Source of the DNA: UBA10649 sp963842725
GTDB taxonomy: Bacteria > Actinomycetota > Actinomycetes > S36-B12
Length of the DNA stretch: 64,000 nucleotides
NCBI GenBank assembly: GCA_963842725.1
Contig: CAWJHN010000001.1
Location: 62,001-126,000, forward strand
Direction: 5' to 3'
Shown: positions 24,887 to 35,676 of the stretch, in pieces
Position numbering within the stretch: the stretch's first letter is position 1
Layout of the letters: every line of letters starts with the position of its first letter
Position numbers and translations under genes: made by a program
The notes under the pieces: model-generated
Database searches by the model: none
What the model saw: only the letters and a program-made list of their open reading frames with translations
Told to the model about the DNA's origin: nothing

Positions 24887-25588
24887 CTAAGGCGCGTGGA
24901 TGATCTCGGACAACGACCACTGGGTCAGCACGTAGTGGCGCATCAGCGCCAGCGTCTCGCTCCCGACGTACTCGGACGTGAGTGCCGAGCCCGGGCCGGA
25001 CTCCGTGGGCGAGAGATGCGCGTCCATCCCTAGGGCGCTTGCCGTCGCCTGGGCGCGCGCCGCGTGGGCCGGATCGGTGACGACGGTGGCGGCCGACCAG
25101 CCGAGGTCGCGCATGACGGTGGCAACGACGCGAAGGGAGCCGACCGTGTCGGCGCTCGTGCTGAACTCGACGATGTCCCGGGCGGGCACGCCGTGCGACA
25201 TCAGCTCGAAGCGCTCGAAGCCCGACAGCCGGTGCGGACCGGTCACCACGACGACCGGGGCCACGCCCGACCGGTAGAGCTCGGCGGCGTGCGCCAGGCG
25301 CTCGCGCAGCACCGGTCGCGGATCGCCCCAGAAACGGGCCGGGTCGAGCACCACGATCGCCTGGGTCTGGCTGCGGTCGTCCACCTGGGCCATCATCACG
25401 ATCTGCAGCACCGCGCCCAGGGGCAGCAGGAGCAGCAGCGAGACCGCCACTGTCGTCGTCGCGGTCACCGCGCCGCGCACCAGGCGCGGGACGGTGATCG
25501 GGGCCGCGACGACGGAGGGGCGTGGTGCCTCCCGTCCGATCGAATCGGCTGACGGAAAGTCACCCGACGCGACAGACGGAGCACTCAC
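24887..25588 (-). CDS. DUF218/YdcF family membrane protein
   Basis: 233 aa from a GTG. A 45-residue polar N-terminus precedes one transmembrane helix (AVSLLLLLPLGAVLQIVMMA). The extracytoplasmic domain has the DUF218 pattern: QAIVVLDPARFWG, ERLAHAAELYRSGVAPVVVVTG, TSADTVGSLRVVATVM and VVTDPAHAARA. DUF218 proteins are linked to envelope and vancomycin-related functions (SanA/ElyC-like), but the reaction is unknown. Confidence 0.82.
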   Translation of the reverse strand: MSAPSVASGDFPSADSIGREAPRPSVVAAPITVPRLVRGAVTATTTVAVSLLLLLPLGAVLQIVMMAQVDDRSQTQAIVVLDPARFWGDPRPVLRERLAHAAELYRSGVAPVVVVTGPHRLSGFERFELMSHGVPARDIVEFSTSADTVGSLRVVATVMRDLGWSAATVVTDPAHAARAQATASALGMDAHLSPTESGPGSALTSEYVGSETLALMRHYVLTQWSLSEIIHAP

Positions 25589-25646
25589 GCCCCAATCGTC
25601 ACACGAACCCCACGCGTTTCACGGTTGCGACACCGCGAGGCGCACG

Positions 25647-28385
25647 TCAGCGCGTGTCGCTGCGCCCCACATGCCGCTCCAGTGCCGCCCGACCGGCCTC
25701 GAGCCGGGCCACCGGCACCCGGAACGGCGAGCAGGACACGTAGTCGAGCCCGACCTGGTCGAAGAAGTGGATCGACTCCGGGTCGCCCCCGTGCTCGCCG
25801 CAGACCCCGCAGTGGATGTTCGGCCGCGTCGCGCGGCCCTTCTCGACGGCGATCTTCACGAGTTCGCCCACGCCCTCGCGGTCGATCGACTCGAACGGCG
25901 AGACGCCGAAGACACCCTTCTCGAGGTAGGCGGAGAAGAATGCCGACTCCACGTCGTCGCGGCTGAAGCCCCAGGTGGTCTGGGTCAGGTCGTTCGTGCC
26001 GAAGGAGAAGAACTCCGCGGCCTCGGCGATCTGGTCGGCGGTCAACGCGGCGCGTGGCAGCTCGATCATGGTCCCGATCGGGAACTTGAGCGTGCAGCCG
26101 TTGGCGTCAGCCACCTCCTTGAGGACTCCGGCCGCCTCGTCGGTGACCAGTTCGAGCTCCTGGATGGAGCCCACGAGCGGGATCATGATCTCGGCCCGCG
26201 GGTCGCCACCCATGCGCTGGCGGAAGCAGGCGGCCTCGGCGATCGCCCGCACCTGCAGGGCGAACAGGCCCGGCAGCACGAGGCCGAGCCGCACGCCGCG
26301 CAGGCCCAGCATGGGGTTCTGCTCGTGCATGCGATTGACGGCCTGCAGCATGCGCAGGTCGGCCTCCACAGACTCGCCCTTGGCCTCGGCGAGCGCGACG
26401 CGCACGGCGAGCTCCGTGAGGTTGGGCAGGAACTCGTGCAGGGGCGGGTCGATCAGCCGGATGGTCACCGGGAGCCCGTCCATGGCCTCCAGGATGCGGA
26501 TGAAGTCCTTGCGCTGCAGCGGCAGCAGAGCCTCGAGCGCGGCCTTGCGGTCGTCGTCGTCCTCGGCCAGGATCAACCGCTCGACGTACGTCTTGCGCTC
26601 GCCGAGGAACATGTGCTCGGTGCGCAGCAGGCCGATGCCCTCCGCCCCCATGTGACGGGCGCGGGTCGCGTCCGCCGGCGTGTCGGCGTTGGCGCGCACC
26701 CTCAGGCGGCGCGCCTTGTCCGCGTGCATCATCACGCGGTCGACCGCGCGGATCAGCTCGACGGTCGGCTCGTCGGCATCTTCGAGCGCGGCGTCGAGGC
26801 CGGACTCGAAGTACATGACGACGTTGCTCTCGACCACGGGCACCTCACCGAGGAACACGTCACCGGTCGAGCCGTTGATCGACAGCACGTCGCCCTCCTT
26901 GACGACGAGGCCGGACTCCGTGGTCATGATGCGGTTCTTCGTGTCGACGTCGAGGGACTCGGCGCCGCAGACCGCGGTCTTGCCCATGCCGCGTGCCACG
27001 ACCGCCGCGTGCGAGGTCTTGCCACCGCGGCTGGTGAGGATGCCGGCCGCCGCGATCATGCCCTCGAGGTCGTCGGGGTTGGTCTCGCGACGCACGAGGA
27101 TGACGTGCTCGCCGGCCGCCGCCCACTGCACGGCCGTCGTCGAGTCGAACACGACCCGGCCGACTGCGGCACCGGGCGAGGCGTTCATGCCGCGTCCGAT
27201 CTTCTCGTGCGCGCTGCCCGAGGCGAACCGGGGGAACATGAGCTGGCCGAGCTGATGGCCGCTGACCCGCATCAGGGCCTCGTCCATCGAGATGACGCCC
27301 TCGTCGACGAGCTGCACGGCGATGCGGAAGGCGGCCGCCGCAGTGCGCTTGCCCACGCGCGTCTGCAGCATCCAGAGCTTGCCTTTCTCGATCGTGAACT
27401 CGATGTCGCACAGGTCGCGATAGTGCATCTCGAGCTTGTTCATGATGTCCATGAGCTCGATGTAGGCGTGCTGGTCGAGCTGCTCGAGGTCCTGCAGCGG
27501 GAGCGCGTTGCGGATGCCCGCCACGACGTCCTCGCCCTGCGCGTCGGGCAGGTAGTCGCCGTACACGCCGCGGGCGCCCGAGCCGGGGTCGCGCGTGAAG
27601 GCCACACCGGTGCCGGAGCCGTCGCCGGCGTTGCCGAAGGCCATCGCCTGGACGTTGACCGCGGTGCCGAGGGTGTGCGGGATGCGCTCCTGGCGGCGGT
27701 ACAGGCGGGCGCGGTCGGTGTTCCACGAGTGGAAGACGGACCGGATCGCGAGGTCGAGCTGCTGGTAGGGGTCCTGGGGGAACTCGTGGCCGGTGCCGTC
27801 GCGCACGATCGCCTTGTACTCGTCGACGAGGCGCCGAAGGGACTCGACCGGCAGCTCGACGTCGGTCTTGACGCCGGCGCGCTCCTTGCTCTGCTCGAGG
27901 GCGTGCTCGAAGTCCTCGCCGGGCAGGTCGAGCACGGTCTTGCCGAACATCTGGATGAGGCGACGGTAGGAGTCCCATGCGAAGTGGTCGTCATTGGCGT
28001 GGGAGGCGAGGCCGGCGACGCTCGCGTCGTTCAGGCCGATGTTCAGGACGGTCTCCATCATGCCGGGCATCGAGAAGCGCGCGCCCGAGCGCACCGAGAC
28101 CAGCAGCGGGTACTCGGGGTCGCCGAGCTTTCGGCCCATGTCGTCCTCGAGCTGCGCGACATGCTGCGCGATCTGGACGCGCAGGCCGTCGGGCCCGTGC
28201 CCGTGCTCGAGGAAGTACCGGCACGCCTCGGTCGTGATGGTGAAACCTGGGGGGACGGGGAGTCCCATGCGGGTCATCTCGGCGAGGTTCGCGCCTTTGC
28301 CGCCGAGCAGGTCGCCCTGGGAGCGGTCACCCTCATGGAAGTCGTATACGTAGGTTTGCGCCTTCGCGGTCGCGGAAATCGTCAT
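25647..28385 (-). CDS. ppdK: Pyruvate, phosphate dikinase
   Basis: 912 aa; ATG 28385. N-terminal ATP-grasp (GGKGANLAEMTRMGLPVPPGF; glycine-rich loops), the swivelling domain with the phosphorylated His in SRGGKTSHAAVVARGMG (residue about 459), and the C-terminal PEP/pyruvate TIM barrel (GLRGVRLGL; FPIGTMIELPRA; FSFGTNDLTQTTWGFSRDD; CGEHGGDP). It interconverts ATP + Pi + pyruvate and AMP + PPi + PEP. A perfect 12-bp palindrome ACCCCTAGGGGT lies 14 bp before the start and might be an operator. Full length, all catalytic residues present. Confidence 0.97.
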   Translation of the reverse strand: MTISATAKAQTYVYDFHEGDRSQGDLLGGKGANLAEMTRMGLPVPPGFTITTEACRYFLEHGHGPDGLRVQIAQHVAQLEDDMGRKLGDPEYPLLVSVRSGARFSMPGMMETVLNIGLNDASVAGLASHANDDHFAWDSYRRLIQMFGKTVLDLPGEDFEHALEQSKERAGVKTDVELPVESLRRLVDEYKAIVRDGTGHEFPQDPYQQLDLAIRSVFHSWNTDRARLYRRQERIPHTLGTAVNVQAMAFGNAGDGSGTGVAFTRDPGSGARGVYGDYLPDAQGEDVVAGIRNALPLQDLEQLDQHAYIELMDIMNKLEMHYRDLCDIEFTIEKGKLWMLQTRVGKRTAAAAFRIAVQLVDEGVISMDEALMRVSGHQLGQLMFPRFASGSAHEKIGRGMNASPGAAVGRVVFDSTTAVQWAAAGEHVILVRRETNPDDLEGMIAAAGILTSRGGKTSHAAVVARGMGKTAVCGAESLDVDTKNRIMTTESGLVVKEGDVLSINGSTGDVFLGEVPVVESNVVMYFESGLDAALEDADEPTVELIRAVDRVMMHADKARRLRVRANADTPADATRARHMGAEGIGLLRTEHMFLGERKTYVERLILAEDDDDRKAALEALLPLQRKDFIRILEAMDGLPVTIRLIDPPLHEFLPNLTELAVRVALAEAKGESVEADLRMLQAVNRMHEQNPMLGLRGVRLGLVLPGLFALQVRAIAEAACFRQRMGGDPRAEIMIPLVGSIQELELVTDEAAGVLKEVADANGCTLKFPIGTMIELPRAALTADQIAEAAEFFSFGTNDLTQTTWGFSRDDVESAFFSAYLEKGVFGVSPFESIDREGVGELVKIAVEKGRATRPNIHCGVCGEHGGDPESIHFFDQVGLDYVSCSPFRVPVARLEAGRAALERHVGRSDTR

Positions 28386-28398
28386 TGGCCTAGCCGAC

Positions 28399-28410
28399 AC
28401 CCCTAGGGGT
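28399..28410. promoter_or_regulatory. 12-bp palindrome before ppdK
   Basis: ACCCCTAGGGGT is its own reverse complement and sits 14 bp upstream of the ppdK ATG, where a repressor would cover the RBS. No known regulator consensus is recognised. Confidence 0.3.
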
Positions 28411-28451
28411 ACCTGTGGCAAGGGGCAAAGGGCCGGGACACTGGACCCAGC

Positions 28452-28537
28452 GGTGTGATGTCAGCCACCAACGACCCGCGGCCGGGCGCTCAACGGGCGG
28501 CCGCCGGGTCCGGAAAGGGGTGTGACGTCAGCCACCA
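28452..28537. repeat. 19-bp direct repeats flanking a hairpin at the dusB 3' end
   Basis: GGTGTGAYGTCAGCCACCA occurs at 28452-28470 and 28519-28537 (18/19 identical). The right copy contains the dusB stop codon. Between them is a GC-rich hairpin (GACCCGCGGCCG at 28473-28484 paired with 28498-28510, one bulge) that may terminate dusB transcription. The arrangement resembles a small insertion with target duplication or a tandem duplication. Confidence 0.55.
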
Positions 28538-29664
28538 CTGACCGACAGCTCGGCCCCGATCAGCTCGACGGCCTGCGCCTGGTCCAGGTACCGCGAGTCC
28601 AGCCAGCCGTCCGGGAGCGACGGCCGGCGGTCGCCCGACGTCCGCCCCCGAGGCCCCGCGCCGACCTCGGCGTTGAACTCCTGATCGGGGTCGATCCGCT
28701 CGAGCAGGCCGTCGAGCTCGACCAGGCTCGCGACGGTGCCCAGCGCGAGCCGCACCGGCTGGCGGACCGAGAAGCCCTTCAGATACCAGGCCATGTGCTT
28801 GCGAATGTCGCGGCAGCCCCGCAGCTCGCCGTAGTCGTCTACCAGCAGTTCGGCGTGCCGGCGCAGGGTGACCAGCACCTCCCCCAGCCCCGGGTCCGAG
28901 GGGACGCGCTCCCCGCGGTAGGCGGCGGCCAGCTGGCCGAACAGCCAGGGTCGCCCCAGGCACCCGCGGCCCACGACGACTCCGTCGGCGCCCGTGGTCG
29001 CCATCATGCGCAGCGCGTCGTCAGCGGTCCAGATGTCGCCGTTGCCCAGCACCGGCGTGCCCAGCGGCGCGAGCTCCTCCACGAGGCGGGATATCGCGGC
29101 CCAGTCGGCGGTGCCCGCGTACATCTGAGCCGTCGTCCGGCCGTGCAGTGCCACCCAGGAGACGCCCGCCTCCGCCGCCGCACGGCCCGCCTCGAGGTAG
29201 GTGAGGTGGTCGTCGTCGATGCCCTTGCGCATCTTGACGGACACGGGTACCCGGCCGTCCGCCGTGCGCACCGCCGCATCGACGATGGACCGGAACAGGT
29301 CCCGCTTCCAGGGCAGGGCGCTGCCGCCGCCGCGGCGCGTCACCTTGGGCACCGGACAGCCGAAGTTGAGGTCGATGTGGTCGGCGCGGTCCTCGTCGAC
29401 CAGGATGCGCACCGCCTCGGCCATCACCCCCGGGTCGACGCCGTACAGCTGAACCGACCGGGGATTCTCGTCCGGGTGGAACGCCACCATGTCGAGGGTC
29501 TCGGCATTGCGCTCGACGAGGGCCCTTGAGGTGACCATCTCCGAGACGTACAGCCCGGCCACCCGCCCGGTCGCCCGCACGGTCGCCTCCCGGCAGAGCG
29601 TGCGGAACGCCCGATTGGTGATCCCGGCCATCGGGGCGAGGACCACGGGCGGTTCGAAGGGCAT
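28528..29664 (-). CDS. dusB: tRNA-dihydrouridine synthase DusB-like
   Basis: 378 aa; ATG 29664 chosen because MPFEPPVVLAPMAGITNRAFR is the standard start. FMN-binding TIM barrel: LAPMAG, active-site Cys in HIDLNFGCPVPKV, SVKMRKGIDDDHLTY, ALHGRTTAQMY and GVVVGRGCLGRPW. It reduces uridine to dihydrouridine in tRNA D-loops. Divergent from the exporter at 29760 with a 95-bp gap. Confidence 0.95.
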   Translation of the reverse strand: MPFEPPVVLAPMAGITNRAFRTLCREATVRATGRVAGLYVSEMVTSRALVERNAETLDMVAFHPDENPRSVQLYGVDPGVMAEAVRILVDEDRADHIDLNFGCPVPKVTRRGGGSALPWKRDLFRSIVDAAVRTADGRVPVSVKMRKGIDDDHLTYLEAGRAAAEAGVSWVALHGRTTAQMYAGTADWAAISRLVEELAPLGTPVLGNGDIWTADDALRMMATTGADGVVVGRGCLGRPWLFGQLAAAYRGERVPSDPGLGEVLVTLRRHAELLVDDYGELRGCRDIRKHMAWYLKGFSVRQPVRLALGTVASLVELDGLLERIDPDQEFNAEVGAGPRGRTSGDRRPSLPDGWLDSRYLDQAQAVELIGAELSVSGG

Positions 29665-29759
29665 GGGCACCCGTCGATTCTCCCACCCGGCGGCGATGCG
29701 GCAGACTGCGTCCCGACACCATGTCGGGATCACGCAGCACGCGCGTCAGGAGCGAGTCG

Positions 29760-31430
29760 ATGTCAACGCCCGTCGAGTACCAGGTCGGCAAGGTCCTGAC
29801 CGGCCGCAAGCGCTGGGCCGCGCTGATGTTCCTCGCCCTCGGCGTGGCGATGATCATCCTCGACGCGACGGTCGTCAACGTGGCCATCCCGACCATGGTC
29901 AAGGACCTGGGCCTGACCACAACGGACGCCGAATGGGTGACCGCCGCCTACTCCCTGACCTTCGCCTCCCTGCTGATCCTGTCGGGGCGCGTCGCCGACC
30001 GGATGGGCCGCAAGCTCATGTTCATCCTCGGGGTGGTCGTCTTCGTCGGCGCCAGCGTGCTCGTCGCCGCGTCCGACACCTCGACGACCCTGATCCTGGC
30101 CCGGGCCCTCCAGGGCGTCGGCGGCGCGATGATCCTGCCCGCCTCCCTCTCGGTCATCAATGCCGTCTTCGTCGGCAGGTCGCGGGCCGTCGCCTTCGCC
30201 GTCTGGGGCGGCACGATCGGAGGCGCGGCCGCCCTCGGCCCGCTGGTCGGCGGATGGCTGACCACCTACGCCTCGTGGCACTGGGCGTTCCTGATCAACG
30301 TCCCGATCGGCATCGTCGTGATCGTCGGCGTCCTCATGACGGTGCCCGAGACCAAGGAGCTCGGCGGCCCCAAGGGCATGGACCTGATGGGCACCGTCCT
30401 GATCACGATCGGCCTGTTCGGCATCGTCTTCGCCCTGATCGAGGGCGTGCGCTACGGCTGGATCACGCCCACCGCCACGTTCACGGTGGGCTCGTGGGAG
30501 TGGCCCCTGACGTCCGTCTCGGTGGTGTTCGTGGCCGCGGTGCTGGGCGTACTCTCCGTCATCGGGTTCCTGCTCCTGGAGCCCAGGAGGCTCAAGCGGG
30601 GCCAGGTCGTCGTCGTCGACCTGCGGCTCTTCCGCATCAAGACGTTCGGCACCGGCAACGTGGTCGCGACCGTGGTGAGCCTCGGGGAGTTCGGCCTGCT
30701 GTTCGCGCTGCCGCTCTTCCTGCAGGCCACCCGCGGGTACGACGCCCTGCAGACCGGCTACATCCTGCTCGCGCTCGCGGTCGGGTCCTTCGTCGCCTCC
30801 GGCCTGGGCGCGCCGCTCTCGCAGCGCCTCGGACCGGTGCGCGTGCTGCAGCTCGGCATGGCCCTCGAGGTCATCGGAATCTTCACCCTGGGCTACGTCC
30901 TGTCGCCCGACGTCACCGGCTGGCAGATGGCCCCGTGGCTGTTCCTCTACGGCATGGGCGTCGGCTTCGCCACCGCGCAGCTCACCGGGGTCGTCCTCTC
31001 CGAGGTTCCGGTGGTCGAGTCCGGCCAGGCGAGTGCCGTGCAGTCCACCGCCCGGCAGGTCGGCGCCGCCATCGGCACGGCGATCATCGGAGCCACCCTG
31101 ATCTTCGGGCTGGGCAGCGTCGCCGGGCAGCTCGAGGACCGTGGGATCCCGGCCGCGCAGGCGCAGCAGATCTCCGACGCCGTCGCGTCGTCCGCCGGGC
31201 AGGCCATCCAGTTCCTGCCCAACGAGACACCCCAGGACCAGCTCATCATCGAGGGCGCCTCGGCAGGGTTCGCCGCGGCGATCAAGCTGGTGGCCTGGAT
31301 GGCCGGTGGCTTCGTGCTGTTCGGCCTGCTGGCCAGTCTGGCCCTGCCCAAGAACGCCGCGCGCATCGAGTCGGAGGGCTACTCGCCGCCACGGTCGCCG
31401 GACCCCGACCAGCCGGTCGCAGCCGAGTAG
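29760..31430 (+). CDS. DHA2-family MFS exporter (EmrB/QacA type)
   Basis: 556 aa; ATG 29760 is preceded by AGGAGCGA (an ATG at 29721 has no RBS). Fourteen predicted helices. Motif A between helices 2 and 3 (GRVADRMGRKLMFILG), motif C-like (WGGTIGGAAALGPLVGGWL), and motif D1-like Asp in helix 1 (MIILDATVVNVAIPT) indicate a proton-driven drug/small-molecule antiporter. The next gene starts 5 bp later, so they are probably co-transcribed. Substrate unknown. Confidence 0.93.
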   Translation: MSTPVEYQVGKVLTGRKRWAALMFLALGVAMIILDATVVNVAIPTMVKDLGLTTTDAEWVTAAYSLTFASLLILSGRVADRMGRKLMFILGVVVFVGASVLVAASDTSTTLILARALQGVGGAMILPASLSVINAVFVGRSRAVAFAVWGGTIGGAAALGPLVGGWLTTYASWHWAFLINVPIGIVVIVGVLMTVPETKELGGPKGMDLMGTVLITIGLFGIVFALIEGVRYGWITPTATFTVGSWEWPLTSVSVVFVAAVLGVLSVIGFLLLEPRRLKRGQVVVVDLRLFRIKTFGTGNVVATVVSLGEFGLLFALPLFLQATRGYDALQTGYILLALAVGSFVASGLGAPLSQRLGPVRVLQLGMALEVIGIFTLGYVLSPDVTGWQMAPWLFLYGMGVGFATAQLTGVVLSEVPVVESGQASAVQSTARQVGAAIGTAIIGATLIFGLGSVAGQLEDRGIPAAQAQQISDAVASSAGQAIQFLPNETPQDQLIIEGASAGFAAAIKLVAWMAGGFVLFGLLASLALPKNAARIESEGYSPPRSPDPDQPVAAE

Positions 31431-31435
31431 GCATC

Positions 31436-32761
31436 GTGCCTGGCAGCGTCGTGGTCATCGGCCACACCGACGTCGGTCGGCGAGCCTGCGCGCAGCTGAC
31501 CGCACGCGGGGTCGCCACCGTGCACCTCGACGATCCCTCGGACGCCGAGATCCGCGAGGCCCTGGCCGGGGAGGTCGCCGGTGTGGCCGTGCTCCTGCAC
31601 GACGACATGCGGGCCCTGCGGTACAGCCTCGTCGTCGAGCATGTCCGGCCCGGCATCCGGCTGTTCGTCGCCATGTTCGACGGCACCGCCCGGGCCCAGC
31701 TGGAGCGGGTGGTGCCCAACTGCATCGTCCTGTCCCCCGCCGCGATCGCGGTGCCGAGCATGGTGGCCGCGGCCATCGCTCCCACCCACGTCGCCGTGCG
31801 ACGCCGCACGACGTCGCAGCGCCGCCAATGGGTGACGATCGACGGCACCCCGGAGGCGGATCCGGTGAGCATCCACCCGTACGAGCCGGCGACCCGGCTG
31901 CGGCTGCGCGGGCTCCTGGGCATGCTCCGCGGCCAGCTGCATCCGTACGACGCTGGCTCGTCCGTCCTCCTCGGCGGCGCCTTCGGGCTGCTTCTCGTGA
32001 TCCTCGTCGACACGATCGTCGGCCTCCGGCACGAGTCCTTCGTCCGTGCGGTGTACGACGCGGCCCGCACCACCGCGACGATCTCGGCGCCCCAGCTGCC
32101 GGACGAGACCGGCGTCCTGATCTGGGCCACCGTCGCGGCGTTGCTCGTGATGGGCTTCACCGCCGCCTTCGCCGCCGGCATCGTCCATCACCTCATCTCC
32201 GGCCGACACGTTGCGCTGGTCGGTCGTCGTGTCATGCCGCGCTCAGGTCACGTCGTCGTGGCCGGAATGGGCCAGGTCGGCCTGCGGCTCGCGCAGGAGC
32301 TTCGCACCCTCGGCATCGCCGTCGTCGGCATCGAGCGCCACGCGACGGCCCCCGGACTCCCGATGGCCCGCGACCTAGGCATCCCGGTCGTCCTGGGCGA
32401 CGCCTCGTCGCGCAGGGTTCTGCGCCGCGCCGGCCTGCGGCGGGCCGTCGCCATCGTGGCCGCGGCGAGCGACGAGCGCGACAACATCGCCGTGGCCATC
32501 GCCGCGCAGGCCGTGTCCGAGCACGTCGCGGTCGTCATTCGCGCGGGAGCCGACGACGCCATCGACGAGACCCGATCGCTGTTCCGGATCGGATCGGTCG
32601 TCGACGTCAACGGGCTCACGGCGACGTTCGTCGTGCAGTCGATGCTCGACGCCGCGCCCTATGCCGTGGTCGCCGTGCACGACCGCGTCATCGCGATCGC
32701 GGAGGACGGCGTGGTGGCCGCGATCATGCCGGCCGGCACGACCCGCTGCGGCTGCTCCTGA
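31436..32761 (+). CDS. Membrane protein with two TrkA-N (RCK-like) domains
   Basis: 441 aa from GTG 31436. N-terminal Rossmann-like domain (VVVIGHTDVGRRACAQLTARG), then a hydrophobic helix pair (LLGGAFGLLLVILVDTIVGL and VLIWATVAALLVMGFTAAFAAG) and a second TrkA-N domain (HVVVAGMGQVGLRLAQELRTLG, with GxGxxG and a following IE acidic residue for NAD). The order Rossmann-TM2-Rossmann suggests a two-helix ion-channel-like membrane part regulated by nucleotides. No TVGYG-type K+ filter is visible between the helices (TATISAPQLPDETG), so potassium conduction is uncertain. The N-terminal domain's GHTDVG lacks the strict GxGxxG. It is 5 bp behind the exporter gene. Confidence 0.82.
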   Translation: MPGSVVVIGHTDVGRRACAQLTARGVATVHLDDPSDAEIREALAGEVAGVAVLLHDDMRALRYSLVVEHVRPGIRLFVAMFDGTARAQLERVVPNCIVLSPAAIAVPSMVAAAIAPTHVAVRRRTTSQRRQWVTIDGTPEADPVSIHPYEPATRLRLRGLLGMLRGQLHPYDAGSSVLLGGAFGLLLVILVDTIVGLRHESFVRAVYDAARTTATISAPQLPDETGVLIWATVAALLVMGFTAAFAAGIVHHLISGRHVALVGRRVMPRSGHVVVAGMGQVGLRLAQELRTLGIAVVGIERHATAPGLPMARDLGIPVVLGDASSRRVLRRAGLRRAVAIVAAASDERDNIAVAIAAQAVSEHVAVVIRAGADDAIDETRSLFRIGSVVDVNGLTATFVVQSMLDAAPYAVVAVHDRVIAIAEDGVVAAIMPAGTTRCGCS

Positions 32762-32794
32762 GGCTGCCAGACGTCGGCCGGGACCGGCAAGGAG

Positions 32795-33691
32795 TCACTG
32801 GCCGTCGACGAGCCAGCGCATGCGCTCCACGACCTGGTCGGGGTCGCCCAGGTGACCCTCCGACTCCTCGACGACCACCTCGGCGCCGGGGACGTTCCGC
32901 CCCAGCCACGCGCCGTGGGCTGCGGGCACGAGCACGTCGCGGGCGCCGTAGCGCACCTGCACCGGGACGGCGATCTCGGCCAGGTCGAACCCCCATGGCC
33001 GCATGAAGGCGAGGTCGTCGTCGACCCAGCCCCACACGCCGCCGCGGACGAGGTCCGCCGTGGACTCCTGGATCATCGCGCCCATGTCCGCCCGACCGAG
33101 CACGGCGCGGTCGGCCTCGTCGAGGGCCCAGTCGTCACCCAGGAGCGCGGACGGATCCACCGCCACGCGCTCGCCCATCTCGCGGAGCTCGCGCTCGAGC
33201 TCCGGGACCAGCCGCTGCTCACCCTCGAGCGCCCACGAGAACTCCGTGACGTTGAGCGGATCCATGCCGTCGAAGAAGTCGAGGTCGTCAAGCCCGTACG
33301 GGGCGACGCCGACCGCGCAGCGGCACCGCACCACGCGCGGGCCGAGCCGGGCTGCGACCGCAAGGCTGTGCGGTCCGCCGCCGGAGCCGCCGGTCACCGA
33401 GAAGCGGTCGATCCCCAGGTGGTCCGCGATGGCGGCGACGTCGGGCACGCAGTCCGCGACCGAGCGGCCCGCCAGGCGGTCGGAGCTCCCGTAGCCGGGC
33501 CGGTCGTACGTGATCACGCGCGCGCCCGCCGCGGCGTACTTCGCCTCGTCGGGATGCCGGTCGAACCGGCCCCCCGGCGTTCCGTGGAGGCTGAACACGG
33601 GGAAGCCGTCGAGGTCACCCCACTCGGCGAAGCACAGCGACCGTCCGTCGCCGAGGCGGATCGACTGGTTGCTGCGCCCGGGATCGCTCAC
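32795..33691 (-). CDS. Alpha/beta hydrolase
   Basis: 298 aa from GTG 33691. Alpha/beta-hydrolase landmarks: oxyanion-loop HGTPGGRFDRH, ITYDRPGYGSSD, nucleophile elbow SVTGGSGGGPHSLA (Ser in GGSGG), acid residue near RYGARDVLVPAAHG, and the catalytic His in EESEGHLGDPDQV. Cytoplasmic. The GGSGG elbow and cap region resemble proline-iminopeptidase or hydrolase subfamilies, but the substrate cannot be named. Convergent with the TrkA-N gene. Confidence 0.88.
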   Translation of the reverse strand: MSDPGRSNQSIRLGDGRSLCFAEWGDLDGFPVFSLHGTPGGRFDRHPDEAKYAAAGARVITYDRPGYGSSDRLAGRSVADCVPDVAAIADHLGIDRFSVTGGSGGGPHSLAVAARLGPRVVRCRCAVGVAPYGLDDLDFFDGMDPLNVTEFSWALEGEQRLVPELERELREMGERVAVDPSALLGDDWALDEADRAVLGRADMGAMIQESTADLVRGGVWGWVDDDLAFMRPWGFDLAEIAVPVQVRYGARDVLVPAAHGAWLGRNVPGAEVVVEESEGHLGDPDQVVERMRWLVDGQ

Positions 33692-33764
33692 AGCGCCGAT
33701 CCTGACAGCCGGTCGACACGGCGGCAAGCCTCGATGCGCGCCTGCGGTTCGGCAGGCGCGGGTG

Positions 33765-35147
<1,383 letters not shown>

Positions 35148-35181
35148 AATGCGGCAATCCTAACGGGGCCCCTGAGGTCGC

Positions 35182-35676
35182 TCAGCCGGGTGCGATCGAG
35201 GCGACGATGCGGAGCGCCTCCTGCTCGTCGATCGTGTCGAAGTCGTCGTAGTGCCATGAAAGGCTGCGCCGGCCGAGGGGCTTGGCGACGGCCACCACCA
35301 GGTCGTAGCGATGATGCAGGTCGGCCAGTGCGTCGCGCGGGCATACCGGCACGGCGAGGACGAGGCGACCGACCCCGACGTCGCGGAGCATCGCGGCCGC
35401 GGCCCGGGCGACGGTCCCCGTCTCGACGCCGTCGTCGACGACGATGACGGTCCGCCCGTGGACTTCGGGCAGCGGCGGGACGAGCACGCCATCTCCTGTC
35501 CGGTCAACGGGCAGCGCCCGCACCGGCGCCGCGAACCTCTCGAGGATCCCCACCGTCACCGGCACGCCGTTCGGGATGGCCGGCAGCAGGATCGGATCGG
35601 CGGCGTCAGCCATCGCCTCGCGCAGTGCCGGTCCCAGCCGCCGGCCGCCGTCAGCGAGGTTCGCGAAGTCCTTCAC
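35182..35676 (-). CDS. Phosphoribosyltransferase-domain protein
   Basis: 164 aa; the GTG at 35676 overlaps the upstream stop as GTGA. The type I PRTase PRPP loop VIVVDDGVETGTVARAA is clear, preceded by PILLPAIPNGVPVTVGI and followed by VLAVPVCPRDALADL. Such stand-alone PRTase-like proteins may act on nucleobase-like substrates, but none can be assigned. Translationally coupled to the monooxygenase-fold gene. Confidence 0.85.
   Translation of the reverse strand: MKDFANLADGGRRLGPALREAMADAADPILLPAIPNGVPVTVGILERFAAPVRALPVDRTGDGVLVPPLPEVHGRTVIVVDDGVETGTVARAAAAMLRDVGVGRLVLAVPVCPRDALADLHHRYDLVVAVAKPLGRRSLSWHYDDFDTIDEQEALRIVASIAPG

Noticed and set aside
25494..28406. 970-codon frame opposite ppdK
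   Set aside because: Antisense shadow of a fully recognisable enzyme; no start signal or domain.
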